Under the pieces are notes generated by a model. It searched no databases, was not told the DNA's origin, and saw only the letters and a list, made by a program, of their open reading frames with translations. Positions 23,032 through 34,488 of a DNA stretch of 64,000 nt are shown here, in pieces (the stretch's first letter is position 1; every line of letters begins with the position of its first letter). Origin of the DNA: Chalara sp. BL73 (Eukaryota > Ascomycota > Leotiomycetes > Helotiales); NCBI GenBank assembly GCA_918026815.1, contig CAKJVC010000011.1, positions 124,001 to 188,000 on the forward strand, written 5' to 3'. Both the position numbers and the translations under genes were made by a program.

Positions 23032-24078
23032 TTACACAAGCTCGCTTGTAACGTTCGAAAACTCGCCCTTCTCCAGTTTCGTCTTCCAAAATATTGGGTT
23101 CGTATCGTTGAAACCGTGCTTGACCCAGCCATCCTCTTTAACATGATACAAGTTGATGAAGCCTCCGGAGTAAGCATCTCTATGCGTCGCAGCCAAGATA
23201 CTTCTCCTTCCAAGCTCTAACGCAGCCTCATCCTCCAGATCGTATGAATATTCCGCATCCAGCACACCATAGGCAAATGTTTGTCCGGAGCCAACACAGA
23301 AAAGATTGCCCGCCAAGCGTGTGCCGTCGGAGTCAATATAGTAGAGAGCAGGTCCTTCTTCCTTCGTAACACCAGCGCACATGGTTCCCATCGAGAGACC
23401 CATACCCTTATAACTGTAGACGAGGTTGGCCAGAATCTTGGAAGCAGCAGCAACAGAAATACGGCGTTTGTGGCGAAGCTCGTGGAGTCGACATTGCATT
23501 CCTAAGTATGCAAGCCAGTATTGACAATCCTGCAGAGTCAGCTTTGTGAATATGATAGCAAGTCTAATATCCTCCCAATATCTCTGGAAATAATTTCTGA
23601 TTGGACTGGAATTCTGATCAGATTGGGAACTTACAGCTGCACCTCCTGCCATAGTACCCAATAAACAGCTATTAATCTCAATAACCTTCTTGACGGTCTG
23701 ACTCGCAATCCAGTTTCCTGCTGTGGCTCTGGAATCTGTTGCAATAATTATACCTCCTTTGAAGCGAAATCCTAATGTCGTTGTACCGTGGGCAATCTTG
23801 ATTGGGCAGTTTGGGTTCGCATGATCGTCTGTTGCTGCTCGGAGCCAGGCTGAGGGCTAGCACATATATGATCAGCACATGTCTTAATTGTGTCATGAAC
23901 GTAGGTTCAGAGCTGCAGATCGATCCGGGGGTCGACATAAGATACATACTTGAGCTACAGGAGGCATGGCAAATCTTAAGGACAAGCTTGGGGCTTGTTG
24001 ATAGACCTCCAGCTGGTCATCCTGCGTGTAGTCCTTCTCGAACATAGGCTGAGTGTATTGTGCGACGAGAGTATCCAT
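23032..24078 (-). CDS. PRE2: 20S proteasome subunit beta type-5 (PRE2)
   Basis: Three exons (24078-23950, 23856-23635, 23529-23032) encode 282 aa. Residues 1-67 are the propeptide, removed autocatalytically after Gly67 in HG-TTTLGF, leaving Thr68 as the catalytic nucleophile (Thr1). Asp84 (position 17) in [10 protein letters not shown] and the Lys about position 33 in SQTVKK are in place, followed by [10 protein letters not shown], the beta5 signature. The C-terminal part has the usual VKEDGW and a tail that contacts neighbouring subunits. Beta5 carries the chymotrypsin-like activity of the proteasome core. Exon joins fall between conserved blocks and keep frame. Identification is secure; all catalytic residues are intact. 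Confidence 0.97.
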
Positions 24079-25343
24079 CTTGAATTATCTTGGAATGAAT
24101 GTGCTGAAATAAAAGGAGAAAAAGAGAAAGGGCGAGATGGTACAATGGGATGTAAGTTGATATGCTGCTGTTCCTTGGAGCTTCAGGCAGAGCTCGCGCG
24201 TCAGCAGAGGCGACGACGCTAAGGACCAGGTCACGTGCACCTCGCATATGCCAACTGCTATGCTAGGCTAGATACCAACGTATGATCTAGACCGCAGTCA
24301 CTTACGGTCCAACAGGTTCATTTCAACAAAACTAGTTAAAACTGTCCCACTGAACTGAGTTCACGTTGCTCATATGAGTAGTATGGAGATTTAACCGTAA
24401 TGTTCTGATCTTGAATTTATCCATTTCAGCAGTGAAATTTCTCGACGGCCCACCATTCACAGCGACAAGATTTATGTACAGATTTTCTTTCCAGCTGCTT
24501 GCGCAGTTCTATCTATAGTGATTGGCTTTTCGCTTGGTAATACAAATGAAAGTGTGTCGGATACATACATCCCCGGTCCTCCATTAGCCAAGCACGACAA
24601 GCCACGCATTTCATCCTCTTTAAATCAACATAGATCTAGAGAATTGGATGTGACTGTCCCTGCGACGAGGTGGGTTTGGACGTGCAAGGAGATGTTTAGG
24701 AATCTGGGATCAGGCTTCCCAATAATCCGCTGTTGCCTTGTTACAAGCTCTGGTTTTTAAGAAGGAACCCTCCCGTCCTGGAGATTTTCAGGGAGTCATA
24801 CGATGTATGGCTACATCCAGGTTCGAGTTTCTCCTTGAGCTTCTCTCATCCTTTCGTACAGGATTGCTGATGCCACAGGCTTCTAACAGATCTGGCAAAG
24901 TCGTTGATAAAATTGTCTGGCACTTTGTTCAAACACCGACTGAAATGCAAATTCATTTCCGTGAGCAGTGGATGAGAATTCGCAACATGTGCACTAGCGA
25001 AAAGACTTCTTTGCCACGGTCTGCAAGCAACACCTTTTCCAGGTGTTAGACTACAAGCTGATGTCTGCATCGACGGATGATCCTTAGAGATGAATATCTG
25101 GATACGGATCCTTGGTTTAACATTATTGCTAGCTGTATTCGTATACACGACCTAAAAGGAAATATGGAGACTGTCGGAATTAAAGTCTCTAAAACGTATC
25201 ATCTATCCTTAGGGCATTGTTCTTGGCCAACTTGCGCTCCAAGCTGGCAATGTGAGTTGATACGAAGGATAAATGTGAGAGCACAAAGGTTCCACAGAGG
25301 CTATCCCATCGGCTGGCTATACCCATAGGCCTCATTGGTTCAA
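24079..25343. other. Intergenic between PRE2 and membrane protein
   Basis: 1265 bp. Frames at 24518-24760 and 24738-25049 lack recognisable motifs, and no splice model joined them convincingly. PRE2's promoter lies at the left end. Confidence 0.4.
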
Positions 25344-26288
25344 TTATAAAAGAGGCTCATCCTCCGGGTCTCCGAAGTAGGACTGGACTTGATCAGACTC
25401 TGGCGATGTTGATCTTGGTGCATCAGTTACGGGATGGCTGGGATCACCCCTAAAATTTGCCTGGCTTGGATCATTTTCATCATGATCTTGCAAATTGCTC
25501 GTTGCAGGGGCAGAGTTTGCCATATCCTCTTGGCTTACCATGTGCTGATCGTCATCAAGAGAAATGCTGCTATCGTGATGACTTCCTCCTGAAAGCGGCG
25601 ATGCTGGTCGTCCCATCATATAGGAGGTAAGGTGGTTTGACAGCCAGAGTGTGGTTTCCCTTCTATCCTGCTGGCTGTGGATTGCTCCATTGGTCTGGAC
25701 CGATCCTTCTTCATCCAGATATCCTGTAGGGGTACGTAGACGTCCTTCCTCCATCGGAAATAACAGATTGCTGGGATCCTCTGCACTAAGAGAGATCCTT
25801 CGCAGCTTTGGTGCAAGAAAGACAGTAAGAAGCAAGCAAACACAAATAGAAATTGGAATCCATGGCACCAGCTGAGGGAGAGTCGTCTGAGCGGATGAAT
25901 ATGCTGCAAGCCCAAGGAGTGTGTACAAGGCTAGGACCCATGGTCCATATCTGGTTGTGTCAGCAAGTGCCCCATATCGGTGTGGGAGGACGGCAGGAAG
26001 TTTACAGTTGCATCTCCTGGTAATACTGCAGCATGAAATAAGCCGCACTGATGAAGAAGAGGAGGAAATTACTGATTTTATTAGTATCTAGGCAAAGTGG
26101 AAGCCTCATGCAACATACAAAAGCCTTATACTTCGAATCTCATAGAGGATTGGCGAGGCGAATCCTGAGCCTGCCATGCATCCAAGAGCAGCAATCTTCT
26201 CCATCCCATGTTGATTTTGTTGATTCGCCATATGATCCGCCATCGAACGATAGGCCATATATACTGAAAAGGTTGAAAAAAGAGGCAT
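25344..26288 (-). CDS. Predicted multi-helix membrane protein, unknown function
   Basis: Three exons (26288-26119, 26071-26006, 25950-25344) join in frame to 280 aa. Both introns have GTATGT/GTAAAC donors, branch-like ACTAAT and CTGAC sites and CAG acceptors. The joined middle part makes hydrophobic helices that no single frame contains (RLFNFLLFFISAA, then GPWVLALYTLLGLAAY, then PWIPISICVCLLLTVFLA). This gain of continuous helices supports the model. The N-terminal 35 residues are Gln/Asn/Met-rich; the C-terminal half is a long Ser/Asp/Glu/Gln-rich cytosolic-looking tail. I recognise no family. The start could lie further upstream if there is another 5' exon. Confidence 0.6.
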
Positions 26289-27178
26289 GATAGATCGTCG
26301 TCAGTTTAATGAAGTACAAGGATCGCAATACGGATCTGGTTAAATGTCGACGAATAGTGCTGTGCGTTTCAAGGAGAAACAAGTATATTTTGCTATGAAG
26401 TTTCTTCAACGTCGATCTCGGATTAGTTATTATTACTGTGGGGATAACTTCTATAAGACTGCGAAGGAGATAGTATTTGTCAAGGACTCTAGTGGAGGTT
26501 CAAAGATATTCAGGCTCGAGGAAGCCCCTCTAGTATCGGGTTGTTGGGCATTCATGCTTTGCAACAAAAGCCACCTCAAGCAGCCTAGGTGTATGCCTGA
26601 GCCTGAACTCTAGTTATTAATTGTAAGCATGTTACAAGCGAAAACGAATCACAAAAACCTGTGTCGCTCATCGAATTTGACGATCTGACACTACTCTTGC
26701 AGCATATTTGGCACGTAACATCGCTATCTTTGTGCAATACATAATAGATTATGGACAAATGCAAAGTTCGCCTAGGCGTAGAACTCAGCCTCGCTTACGG
26801 CCCTCACCAACGATAGGTCGTGTAACGACAACCCGACGTGACGCCTCAATTGCTGCCTAGATGAATGCCCAATGCTGAATCTCGAATCGGGTCACCGATT
26901 TAAGCCAGTGTTGATAAGCAGAAATGGTTCTCGGTGCTGTACCATCCCTCGCGAAGGTAATAGAATTTGATAAGGCAACGCCCTGCTCTGCTGTTGGGCG
27001 TAGCTTTGGGAGTCTTGAGATTCGGGTGCCTCGAGGACCTACTAGAATTATTATGGCATATACTTGGTGCATATATCACAAGACGGCTCTAGATAGTCTC
27101 CAAGAACCTCATACCAAAACATAAAAGAGTGGGTTGAGCCCTCGACCCTACATCTCCCCAATTAGTCAGTACATTATC
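26289..27178. other. Divergent intergenic region between two unknown membrane proteins
   Basis: 890 bp between divergent starts. A frame at 26344-26613 starting with ATG has no recognisable features and was not annotated. Confidence 0.4.
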
Positions 27179-27846
27179 ATGGGCGACATTTTGTTAAAAA
27201 TCGAAGTCGAGCATCGAATCTGTTCACGGTCGTGTCCTCAACCTTTCCCATCAGGACATGCTACCACTTTTTCTGCATCTTTCTACCGTTTCCTCGATAA
27301 ATACTGCACTCCATCGAACTTAGCATCACACCTAGAGATAACCTTTGTGCTCTGGGCATTTCTCATAACGAGTGCCTATACTCTACACCATGAGAAGCAG
27401 GTCCGTCCAGTTCTTTACTTTCAAGCTGATTTGGCTGTGACTGACATAATGAGCAGGATATCCGTCACCCGAATCCGGCCACAGATGCATTTCTTCAAAC
27501 CTTCGATCCAGGAGACTCTTCAATCATATCCGATCCTTCACCAATCTTGATGCTCGTGTGCTGTCTCGTACTTGGAACCTCCGTGTCATCATTCATCTAT
27601 CGGCGGCAAGAATTCGACGGGTTTCAAGCGCCAATCTTCATTTTATGGATTACAGCTGCAGTTGTCTTCGGTCTCGCCGTTGGATTCCATGCGAATATTA
27701 TCATGCTATCACTGGTTCCATTTGCCTTGTTCTGCGCGATGCTCTCCAGCTGTATAGTACACTTTTTTGTGACAAGATACGGAAGCCAAGCTAGAAAATT
27801 CGTATACTCGATTGATGAGAAGGACATATTGATCCGAAAGCTCTGA
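27179..27846 (+). CDS. Predicted small membrane protein, unknown function
   Basis: Two exons (27179-27400 and 27457-27846) give 203 aa. The start is the first ATG; the open frame upstream begins only with TTG. The 56-bp intron has a GTCCGT donor, less usual, a CTGAC branch-like site and a GCAG acceptor; it replaces an out-of-frame stretch by an acidic linker that runs into two strong helices (LMLVCCLVLGTSVSSF and FILWITAAVVFGLAVGF) and a third (ANIIMLSLVPFALFCAML). One helix lies before the intron (TFVLWAFLITSAY). Four membrane helices are therefore likely. No family recognised. It is divergent from another unknown membrane protein at 25344-26288. Confidence 0.55.
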
Positions 27847-28816
27847 GATAGAGCAGAGTTTGGAGACAGAGAATATTTCGGGTTATGTGAGAAGAAGATA
27901 ATAATCCGTAATTGGGAGAGAGGTGCAAGTCCGGAGAAAGGGGGGGGGTATTTCAGACGATTGAAGTTGCTCTGCACGATCCATCTACTCAATTTTTGAA
28001 AATGTACCGGGTGGCACGTTGATTTGCCCAGATTTTATAAGCCAGTGTGCTTAATTAGATGCCTTGCGCGTAGGGGGTATCTCATACGTTACAGCGCCGC
28101 GCTGTAGACCTTTTTGTTAGAAATATCTGTCGTTACCATTAATGTTATATAACATGATGCACAGCCAACAAGTATGAGAAGAAAAGCCTTAGGTGCCTAT
28201 GTAGTGGAAGCCCTAGGAAGAAACTTTCCATGTTAAAATTGCACCTACAAGAATATTCATGAGAAACGTAGATCAGTCCGAATCATAGTCCCATAATCCG
28301 GTTGATTAACAATGTCGTGGGAGGGAAGCTTGACCCACAAAGAAACTATGGAGAGCGGAACGACCCGTACCCTGCAAGCTCGGATAAGCTTATATCTTTC
28401 CTGGTTCGTGGGAACCATCCAGTGAGCAGCAATATATCGGGGATATTTCTCAGCAAACTTGACTCAGATTTGTGATTGAGAATTATCCACAACTGGTAAG
28501 GGAGGAGTAAAGACCCATCCAGAAACTAGATGCATCTTACCAGCAGTCAGGAGACGAGGCACATATGTTTGTTTCAAACGAACAGTATCAACATAAGGAG
28601 AACACATAATTTTAGTGGGTATTTAGCAGAGTTCTCAGGACTACAAAGACCATATGAGAATCATGGGCATCAGCCATAGGATTTGGTCCAGGCGACTCCT
28701 CCAATTTGGCACTCGCAGAAAGATTCGGTGGTCTTTATATCAGAAACCTGCCATGCTTATCTCCGCCAGTGCTCTTCTCTTCCCATTTTTAGTCCTTTTG
28801 AGTTCTTCGATAATTT
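27847..28816. other. Convergent intergenic region before tyrosyl-tRNA synthetase
   Basis: 970 bp with a G-run near 27940 and AT-rich segments. No gene or repeat supported. Confidence 0.4.
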
Positions 28817-30212
28817 TCATGAATCGTTAACCTCCAGTTTCTTCAGCAGTTCCTCCGAGCCCGGTCCAATGACGACCTTCTCAGCATCCTTGCCCTCAAC
28901 ATGTCCATCTGGCTGCGCAACAACATCTGATTGACTGGCTCCAGCAGCCTTAGCAGCGGCGGCAGCTTTGGCTTTAGCTTGTGCAGCAGCGCGTAAAGCT
29001 GGGTCTCCTTTGTCCTTCTTCTGCTTAACGACCTTCTTGGCCTCGACTACTGGGTATGCCTTCGCTTGAACTTCCTGGAATTCTGGTGATGCCTCGAAAT
29101 CGGCACGAATCGGTGCAAGCATCTCATTTAGGTAGGTTGTCAAAGCAGCTTTTATAAGTTGTGGTGTAAGCTATAGTAGAGTTAGCAGAAAGTAACTGAA
29201 GAAACAGGAAAGAATTCAAATTTACAATATCTGCCGCATAGTCGTCCTTCAACTTCTGCATATCATCATAGACTAGTGGCTCCTGATATCGAGTTAGCAC
29301 GATATACTTTATACAGTAGAGTATAAACGTTCGTACCGCATCCCTTCGCTGTACCACAAATTGTGGATCCTTATCTCCTTTTAATGCAATTGCTCTAAAA
29401 ACAACATGTTCTACAAATGCAATAACACCATTATCTGCTACTTCTTTGGGAACACACTTCGCCTTCTTTAACTTCTTCTCCACATCTGCTGCCGAGTCAA
29501 GAAGATCAATCTTTGAGTCTGCATCACTGGCACTCATTTTATCCTGCTCCCCCAGCCCTCGCACCATGGGATTCATCAAGTGTGCCCTGATTGAATAGCC
29601 AATTTTTGGCAGATTCTCCATCGCAAAAGTGAAGATCTTCCGTTGGTCCACGCCACCCAGCTGGGCGTCAACATCTAGGTATTGCTCATCAAGTGCTTGC
29701 ATCAGCGGGTAGATAAGACCACCTAATGTTGGGTCATCCGTCTGCTTAACCACCTCTGCGCCAGCCTTTTGCGCAACATTGATTCTTGTGATCCCCTCCA
29801 GCTTGAAGCGATCCATTGTGTATTCCTTCGATAATTGGTAACTGCTTCCATATATGAATTCAAGTCGTTTGATATCAACTCCAACGGCCTTTAGTGTAGA
29901 CTTAATAAGCAATTCGTAGTACTTCGCACGGTACTCCACAAGCTCAAGAGGTGCCTTCATGTTGTCTAGGTATGCATGTATGTCGGCGAGGAGAACTTTC
30001 ACATGACAGCCAGCAGCTAGGAGCTCTGCAATCTTCATCAAAGGGACGAAATAGCCGCAGTGTGGTCGTCCCGTTGAGGCAGTCCCCCAGTAGACCTTGA
30101 GTGGCCGTTTCTCATTGAGTATAGCATTGTCGATTACTTCAGGGTTCAGAACCTCAGCAAGATTGGCTTTGATGAGGGCGATCGACTCGCTGGGACTTAA
30201 TTGGGCTGCCAT
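28817..30212 (-). CDS. TYS1: Tyrosyl-tRNA synthetase, cytosolic (TYS1)
   Basis: Three exons (30212-29337, 29282-29226, 29170-28817) encode 428 aa. This class I enzyme activates tyrosine with ATP and charges tRNA-Tyr. The HIGH-equivalent PHCGY is at 50-54, after VYWGTASTGR, and the KMSKS-equivalent KMSAS at 225-229; the LGGVDQRKIF strand between them contacts substrate. The central 19-aa exon (EPLVYDDM start) joins the catalytic core to a Lys/Ala-rich C-terminal extension of the eukaryotic cytosolic type. Both introns (54 and 55 bp) have CTAAC branch sites. No mitochondrial presequence is visible. Intact, with normal length for fungal enzymes. Confidence 0.97.
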
Positions 30213-30812
30213 TATGTAGAAGTATGGAAGAAGATATGAACCATTCTAGTGAAGAGGAAAATAACAAGAGAACGGGCTTTTGAGTCATAGTCCAGTGTCC
30301 CTCAAAGTTTGGTGGGGCCGACTGCTTGGTGGGGTTTCTGCTGGAAGGGTTAAGGCATTCATGCCAGCGGTCAGGCACCGAATTGGCTGAGTCAGTAGCA
30401 CGGGAATCAACCTCATACTCAAGAGTTCACATCTACCATGCTCAGCGATTCAAACACCGAGCCGTGGGCTGTGAAGTTCTTTCCCTCATGTCTTGAGTAT
30501 AGTTTCAATAACTTGAAATAGTCAGAGGCGAGAGTATACGAACCTGAATTTTGTGAGCGTATACTTGATCTACTTCATATGCATTTGTGACTATGATATA
30601 AATTAAATAAGCTCAAATCAATAAAAGTCCCTATTTATGTAAAGTTTCAACTATTAGTGTATTAATGTCAATTGCAGCAACCGAAAACGGCACTATATTC
30701 CAGGTTCACACCTACAATCCACCAACAAAGAAAATCATTTATCCCTTGTTTTCCCTTCCAAACTCAAATTTGATCTCTATACTGCAATGATGTCCTTACA
30801 GCACACAGATAG
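30213..30812. other. Divergent intergenic region upstream of TYS1 and the HExxH gene
   Basis: 600 bp between divergent start codons, AT-rich from 30590 to 30680. Holds both promoters; nothing else seen. Confidence 0.4.
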
Positions 30813-32551
30813 ATGTCGACTTCGACTTTTCGGACCTTGCTGGTGCGCCACTGCGAAAGCATTGGCATCACAGCTGTACCAGATCTAGATGTTAATACAT
30901 TTTCGGCTGACGAGAAACAATACGTGGTTGATATGTATGAAGAATTTCAACGGAGCACTCTCTCCGGTCAGTATCATAGAACGAGGTCTCTCCAATTCTT
31001 TACATCTGACATACGGTTTCTCCATTTGCAAAATATATTTCAAAATTGGACAAACTGTACGAATAAGATGCGGAGAAATGGTTTCATTTACGATTCCTAA
31101 AATTTTCGGGCTCACTCTGACTTTTGAACTTGGAGGCTTCACTGTCAAGGAACTTGAGCAGATCGGATGTTGGGACAAGCCCGATGTAAAGTCAAGCGAC
31201 CTCCACACAGAGGTCCCTATTCATGAGCTTTTCCGTGAAGATCGATGGGCATCGACAAATAATCCTCTATATAAACCCTATCATGCCAGAATTCTACCTA
31301 TAGGAGGAGGATATGAAGGTAACTGGGAATTCTCTAATGGCATAGTGCGGAAAGCGCTCGATCCATCAATAAGGCTAGCAAGCAAGGTAATTTCGCATAT
31401 TCATACTTGGCCATGGTATGTAGTCTGTATACTGACTGGGTACCATAAACTAACAAGTCAAGGTTCGATGCACTCTTACTCAATCATCCATGGTAAGCTG
31501 TTCAACCCCTCCAATATCTCTACTTCTTAAAGAACCTAGAGCGAGAAAGAATAGTCAAAGGCTACTATGCCTTAAGTTTATTCGATTAGTACAGGCTGCC
31601 TAATATCCTCAGCTGCTGAATGCCATCTAGCTTTCAGTACTAATACATGATATAGGCAAGTGTTGCCGCCTCTGCAAGATGGAAGTCCCAATCCGCTGCC
31701 TAATTGGACGGAGAAGAATAAGAAGCGGTGGCAGGCAAAACAGTTCGACCTTCGAAATCTGCAACTTACTCCCGCCCTTGCAACATTGCTCCAAAAGTGC
31801 CTCTCAATGATGAAAGATACAAATATGTTTATCATCGAATCAGTAAACCGACTCATACAGAATGGGAGCAAAGATCACTTACTTTTTGGCGTGACAAATG
31901 CTGAAAGGGATGAGGACAACAAATTTCAGAAGTCCATAATCATGATCTCAGCTGATATTATCGAACCACTTCTCAGAGATACATTGCCTGAGTTTGAACG
32001 TCTAAACCAGCAATTATTTGTATCTCTTACAGTTTGCCACCACCACCATTAAGATCTGACAACAGCATAACTGATGCAAATTCCAGATCCTACATGAACT
32101 CATGGTCAGTACATCAGGCATTTTATCTTAGTTATGGCAATGCCTAACTGTCAACATTCCCAGCACGCGGCAGGTTACTTCATCGCAAAGCAATTCGATA
32201 ATCCATGGACGCAAACAGAGCCTGTTGGTATCTTTGAATTAGTCAAAGCATCTCTTAATACTCATTGCGCTATAGTTCTTCTTAAATGAGGCGGAGAGTG
32301 AACTGGGGCGATCATTTGATAATGCGGTTTGTTTCATCTCTCCCCAGGTTTTTCTTTACTAATGATTAGATGTGGGGTGGTGCCCCTCACACGACGGTAG
32401 CAGATAGTGCAAAACGAACAAGACCATTTCCGGACCCGATAATAGGTATTTTTTTCGCGGACTGGGTTCGTTTATCTTTTATTCCGTAGCAGGAACTCCT
32501 GTACCCCGAGAGCAATGCTCTTTGCTTTGCTTGCTGCAGATACTTATATGA
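30813..32551 (+). CDS. Putative zinc-peptidase-like (HExxH) protein, possibly truncated
   Basis: Nine exons (30813-30966, 31076-31415, 31463-31492, 31656-32019, 32087-32104, 32164-32223, 32276-32326, 32370-32445, 32493-32551) join in frame to 383 aa. I do not recognise the family. Splicing exon 5 (18 bp) to exon 6 creates HELMH (His299-Glu300-x-x-His303) in LHELMHAAGYF, the zinc-binding pattern of many metallopeptidases. NEAESELG about 25 residues later could supply a third ligand. An earlier part has PIGGGYEGNW and a Trp-rich segment (HTWPWFDALLLNHPW) formed by the 30-bp exon 3. Such tiny exons are unusual in this window. The reading ends at a TGA at 32549-32551, but coding-like sequence continues in other frames, so this may be a truncated product of a decaying gene. 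Confidence 0.5.
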
Positions 32552-33708
32552 GATCCCTCGACATCAGGCCCCTGCCTTACATCCCAATAATGAAGAGTAC
32601 TAATAAGGTTGCAGCCAAATCACAGTACATTCAAGACGGGCAGGTGGAAGCTTGGCCAAAGCTCGAGATACCGTCACCATAGCCTTTTCTCTGAAGGGTC
32701 TTATTACGACTGTAGGTGAATATGGAAGTTTCTAATCATATCCAGTTCTGAGCAAACATCATCTTACTTTAGCCTACCAGTTTACATGGGGTTTATCACG
32801 TCTCTGTAGCGCTATTTACAATACCCGACTTATTTTCAGATATTACAGCTTTCTAATGCGAATTCGACAGAATTGTGCTGAATCCATAGTCTCAAGCTGG
32901 TCGATACATCAAGGGCGGGCTTCTAACCAAGATTCCACTGCGGCGATTTGAACCTGCGTATGGAATTTCGAGGAAACGGGCGAAATGCTACCAGTCCGCC
33001 ACTGGGTCCCTCACCCAATATTTGAGCACATGCTAACGACTTTATGTTCAAGTATATCCGCTTCCGCTCGAAGTAGTCGAGCAGGTACAACAAGTATCTT
33101 TCTGGAAAGCGTTCGCCGAGAAGCAACCACAAGGTATCAAGTTCACCCGAACTGTTGGATTCAGATATTACAAGAACGCCACAAGGGTAATGGTGATAGG
33201 GCCAGACTATGACTCAGTAAAAGACGTCTTGGATGTATCAAGAATCGAAAACTACTGGGTCAGAAAGAACGACGCAAATTCGCAAGATCTCAAAAGAAGA
33301 GCGGATCGCATTACCCGGAGAGTCAATAGACAGAAAGAGCAGAATAGCCAAGCACGCTCCCAATCCAGCGAGGGGGGATCAAGCTCGAACGCCAAGACTA
33401 TGAAAATGGATCAACAGAAGATGCTGCAGGCTTTTGATACTGAGCTGCAAGGTAATCTGCCAAAAACCATTGGCCTGTTAGAAGTTCTTCGAGAATCGCC
33501 ATATGTGCCCATACAAGCCCATGCAACCCTTCTAATGTCATTCTATGAACCAGCCATGGAAGCCGCAAATCGCCTGGAGGTGGAAGGGCTTGGGCTGTTT
33601 GATAATATGATGGAAGATGAGGACAGGGAGAAATGGCTGCTGGTCAGAGATGAGCTTTTGGGGCGATTGGTGGAAAAAGCCGCACAGCTTGGCTGGAGTA
33701 GGCCATAA
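32493..33708 (+). pseudogene. Frame-broken 3' half of the HExxH gene
   Basis: After 32500 the coding signal jumps between frames. Segments that read like one protein are RAMLFALLAADTYMRS at about 32509-32560, LAKARDTVTIAFSLKG near 32656-32700, RYIKGGLLTKIPLRRFEP near 32902-32955, GEMLPVRHWVPHPIFEHM near 32979-33032, FMFKYIRF near 33040-33065, and a 217-codon open stretch from about 33058 to the stop at 33706-33708. No intron with proper borders and more than about 40 bp joins most of them, so at least three single-base frame shifts are needed. The last segment is acidic/helical after VMVIGPDYDS and ends LGWSRP. Large intact genes elsewhere argue against poor base quality, but assembly indels cannot be excluded. 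Confidence 0.5.
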
Positions 33709-34488
33709 GATGAGATGTGGTATAAATAAGTTTTTTTCTGTGAGCATTAGATGGTATACAATATATATGTTATCTTGTAGGAGTTTAATATTGAAGTTCG
33801 CTCTTTAGGTCCTACCAAACCTAAAATTACTAGGCCATGTCATAGCCCCGACGAGAAGTTGATGATCTCTTTTTTTTCTTCTTTTTCAGTAGGTTCTCGC
33901 CTATGATCTCAACAAAGCCCTCCCCTTCATGAAGCTTAGGTAAGGAACGGTTTATTCTGAGATGTGATTGCTCTATTTACGAAAGGCATCAGAACAAGGC
34001 ACCTCCACAGTGAAAGATCTGATTCTGTCGCATGCCATTCTCTAAACTAAAAGAACCCCTCTGGTACTTCAGATGCAACGAAGCCGCACAATTGGCTTTC
34101 TGAACCTCATAGGAGAGAATGCCATGCGCTTCATATCTATATCCCTCAAGACCACACTAGAAATCGTTCTCCATGCACTGCTCAAAGTGCTTTCCCCGCG
34201 CAACCAACACACAGAATAAAACGAGCTCCCGCCATCTTTAGTAAAAGCCCCAACCTTTAATACGTGCAAAACCACAAGAAGAGAGAAAAATATCCATCGT
34301 AGCAAGTCGATGGCTGATCACAACTTTTTGACTTGATCCAACCGCGCCAAGACACAACTCAAACCCTAGTCAATTAACCACCGCCTTGCAATGATGAAGT
34401 TCGAAAATCAGGACAGCTCTTTCTTCACACCAACCGTATATACTTCAGGGTGTGATGACAGCACGGTTATGAGGGGACCAAGGTCCAT
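33709..34488. other. Convergent intergenic region
   Basis: 780 bp between convergent stop codons, with a T-rich run near 33870-33888. Nothing else seen. Confidence 0.4.

Noticed and set aside
24518..25049. Plus-strand frames between PRE2 and the membrane protein
   Set aside because: Composition looks random, and joining them gives no conserved motif.
29288..29336. Read-through coding of the TyrRS frame across 29336-29283
   Set aside because: The stretch has a GTACG donor, CTAAC branch and CAG acceptor, and removing it restores the conserved TyrRS sequence; it is an intron.
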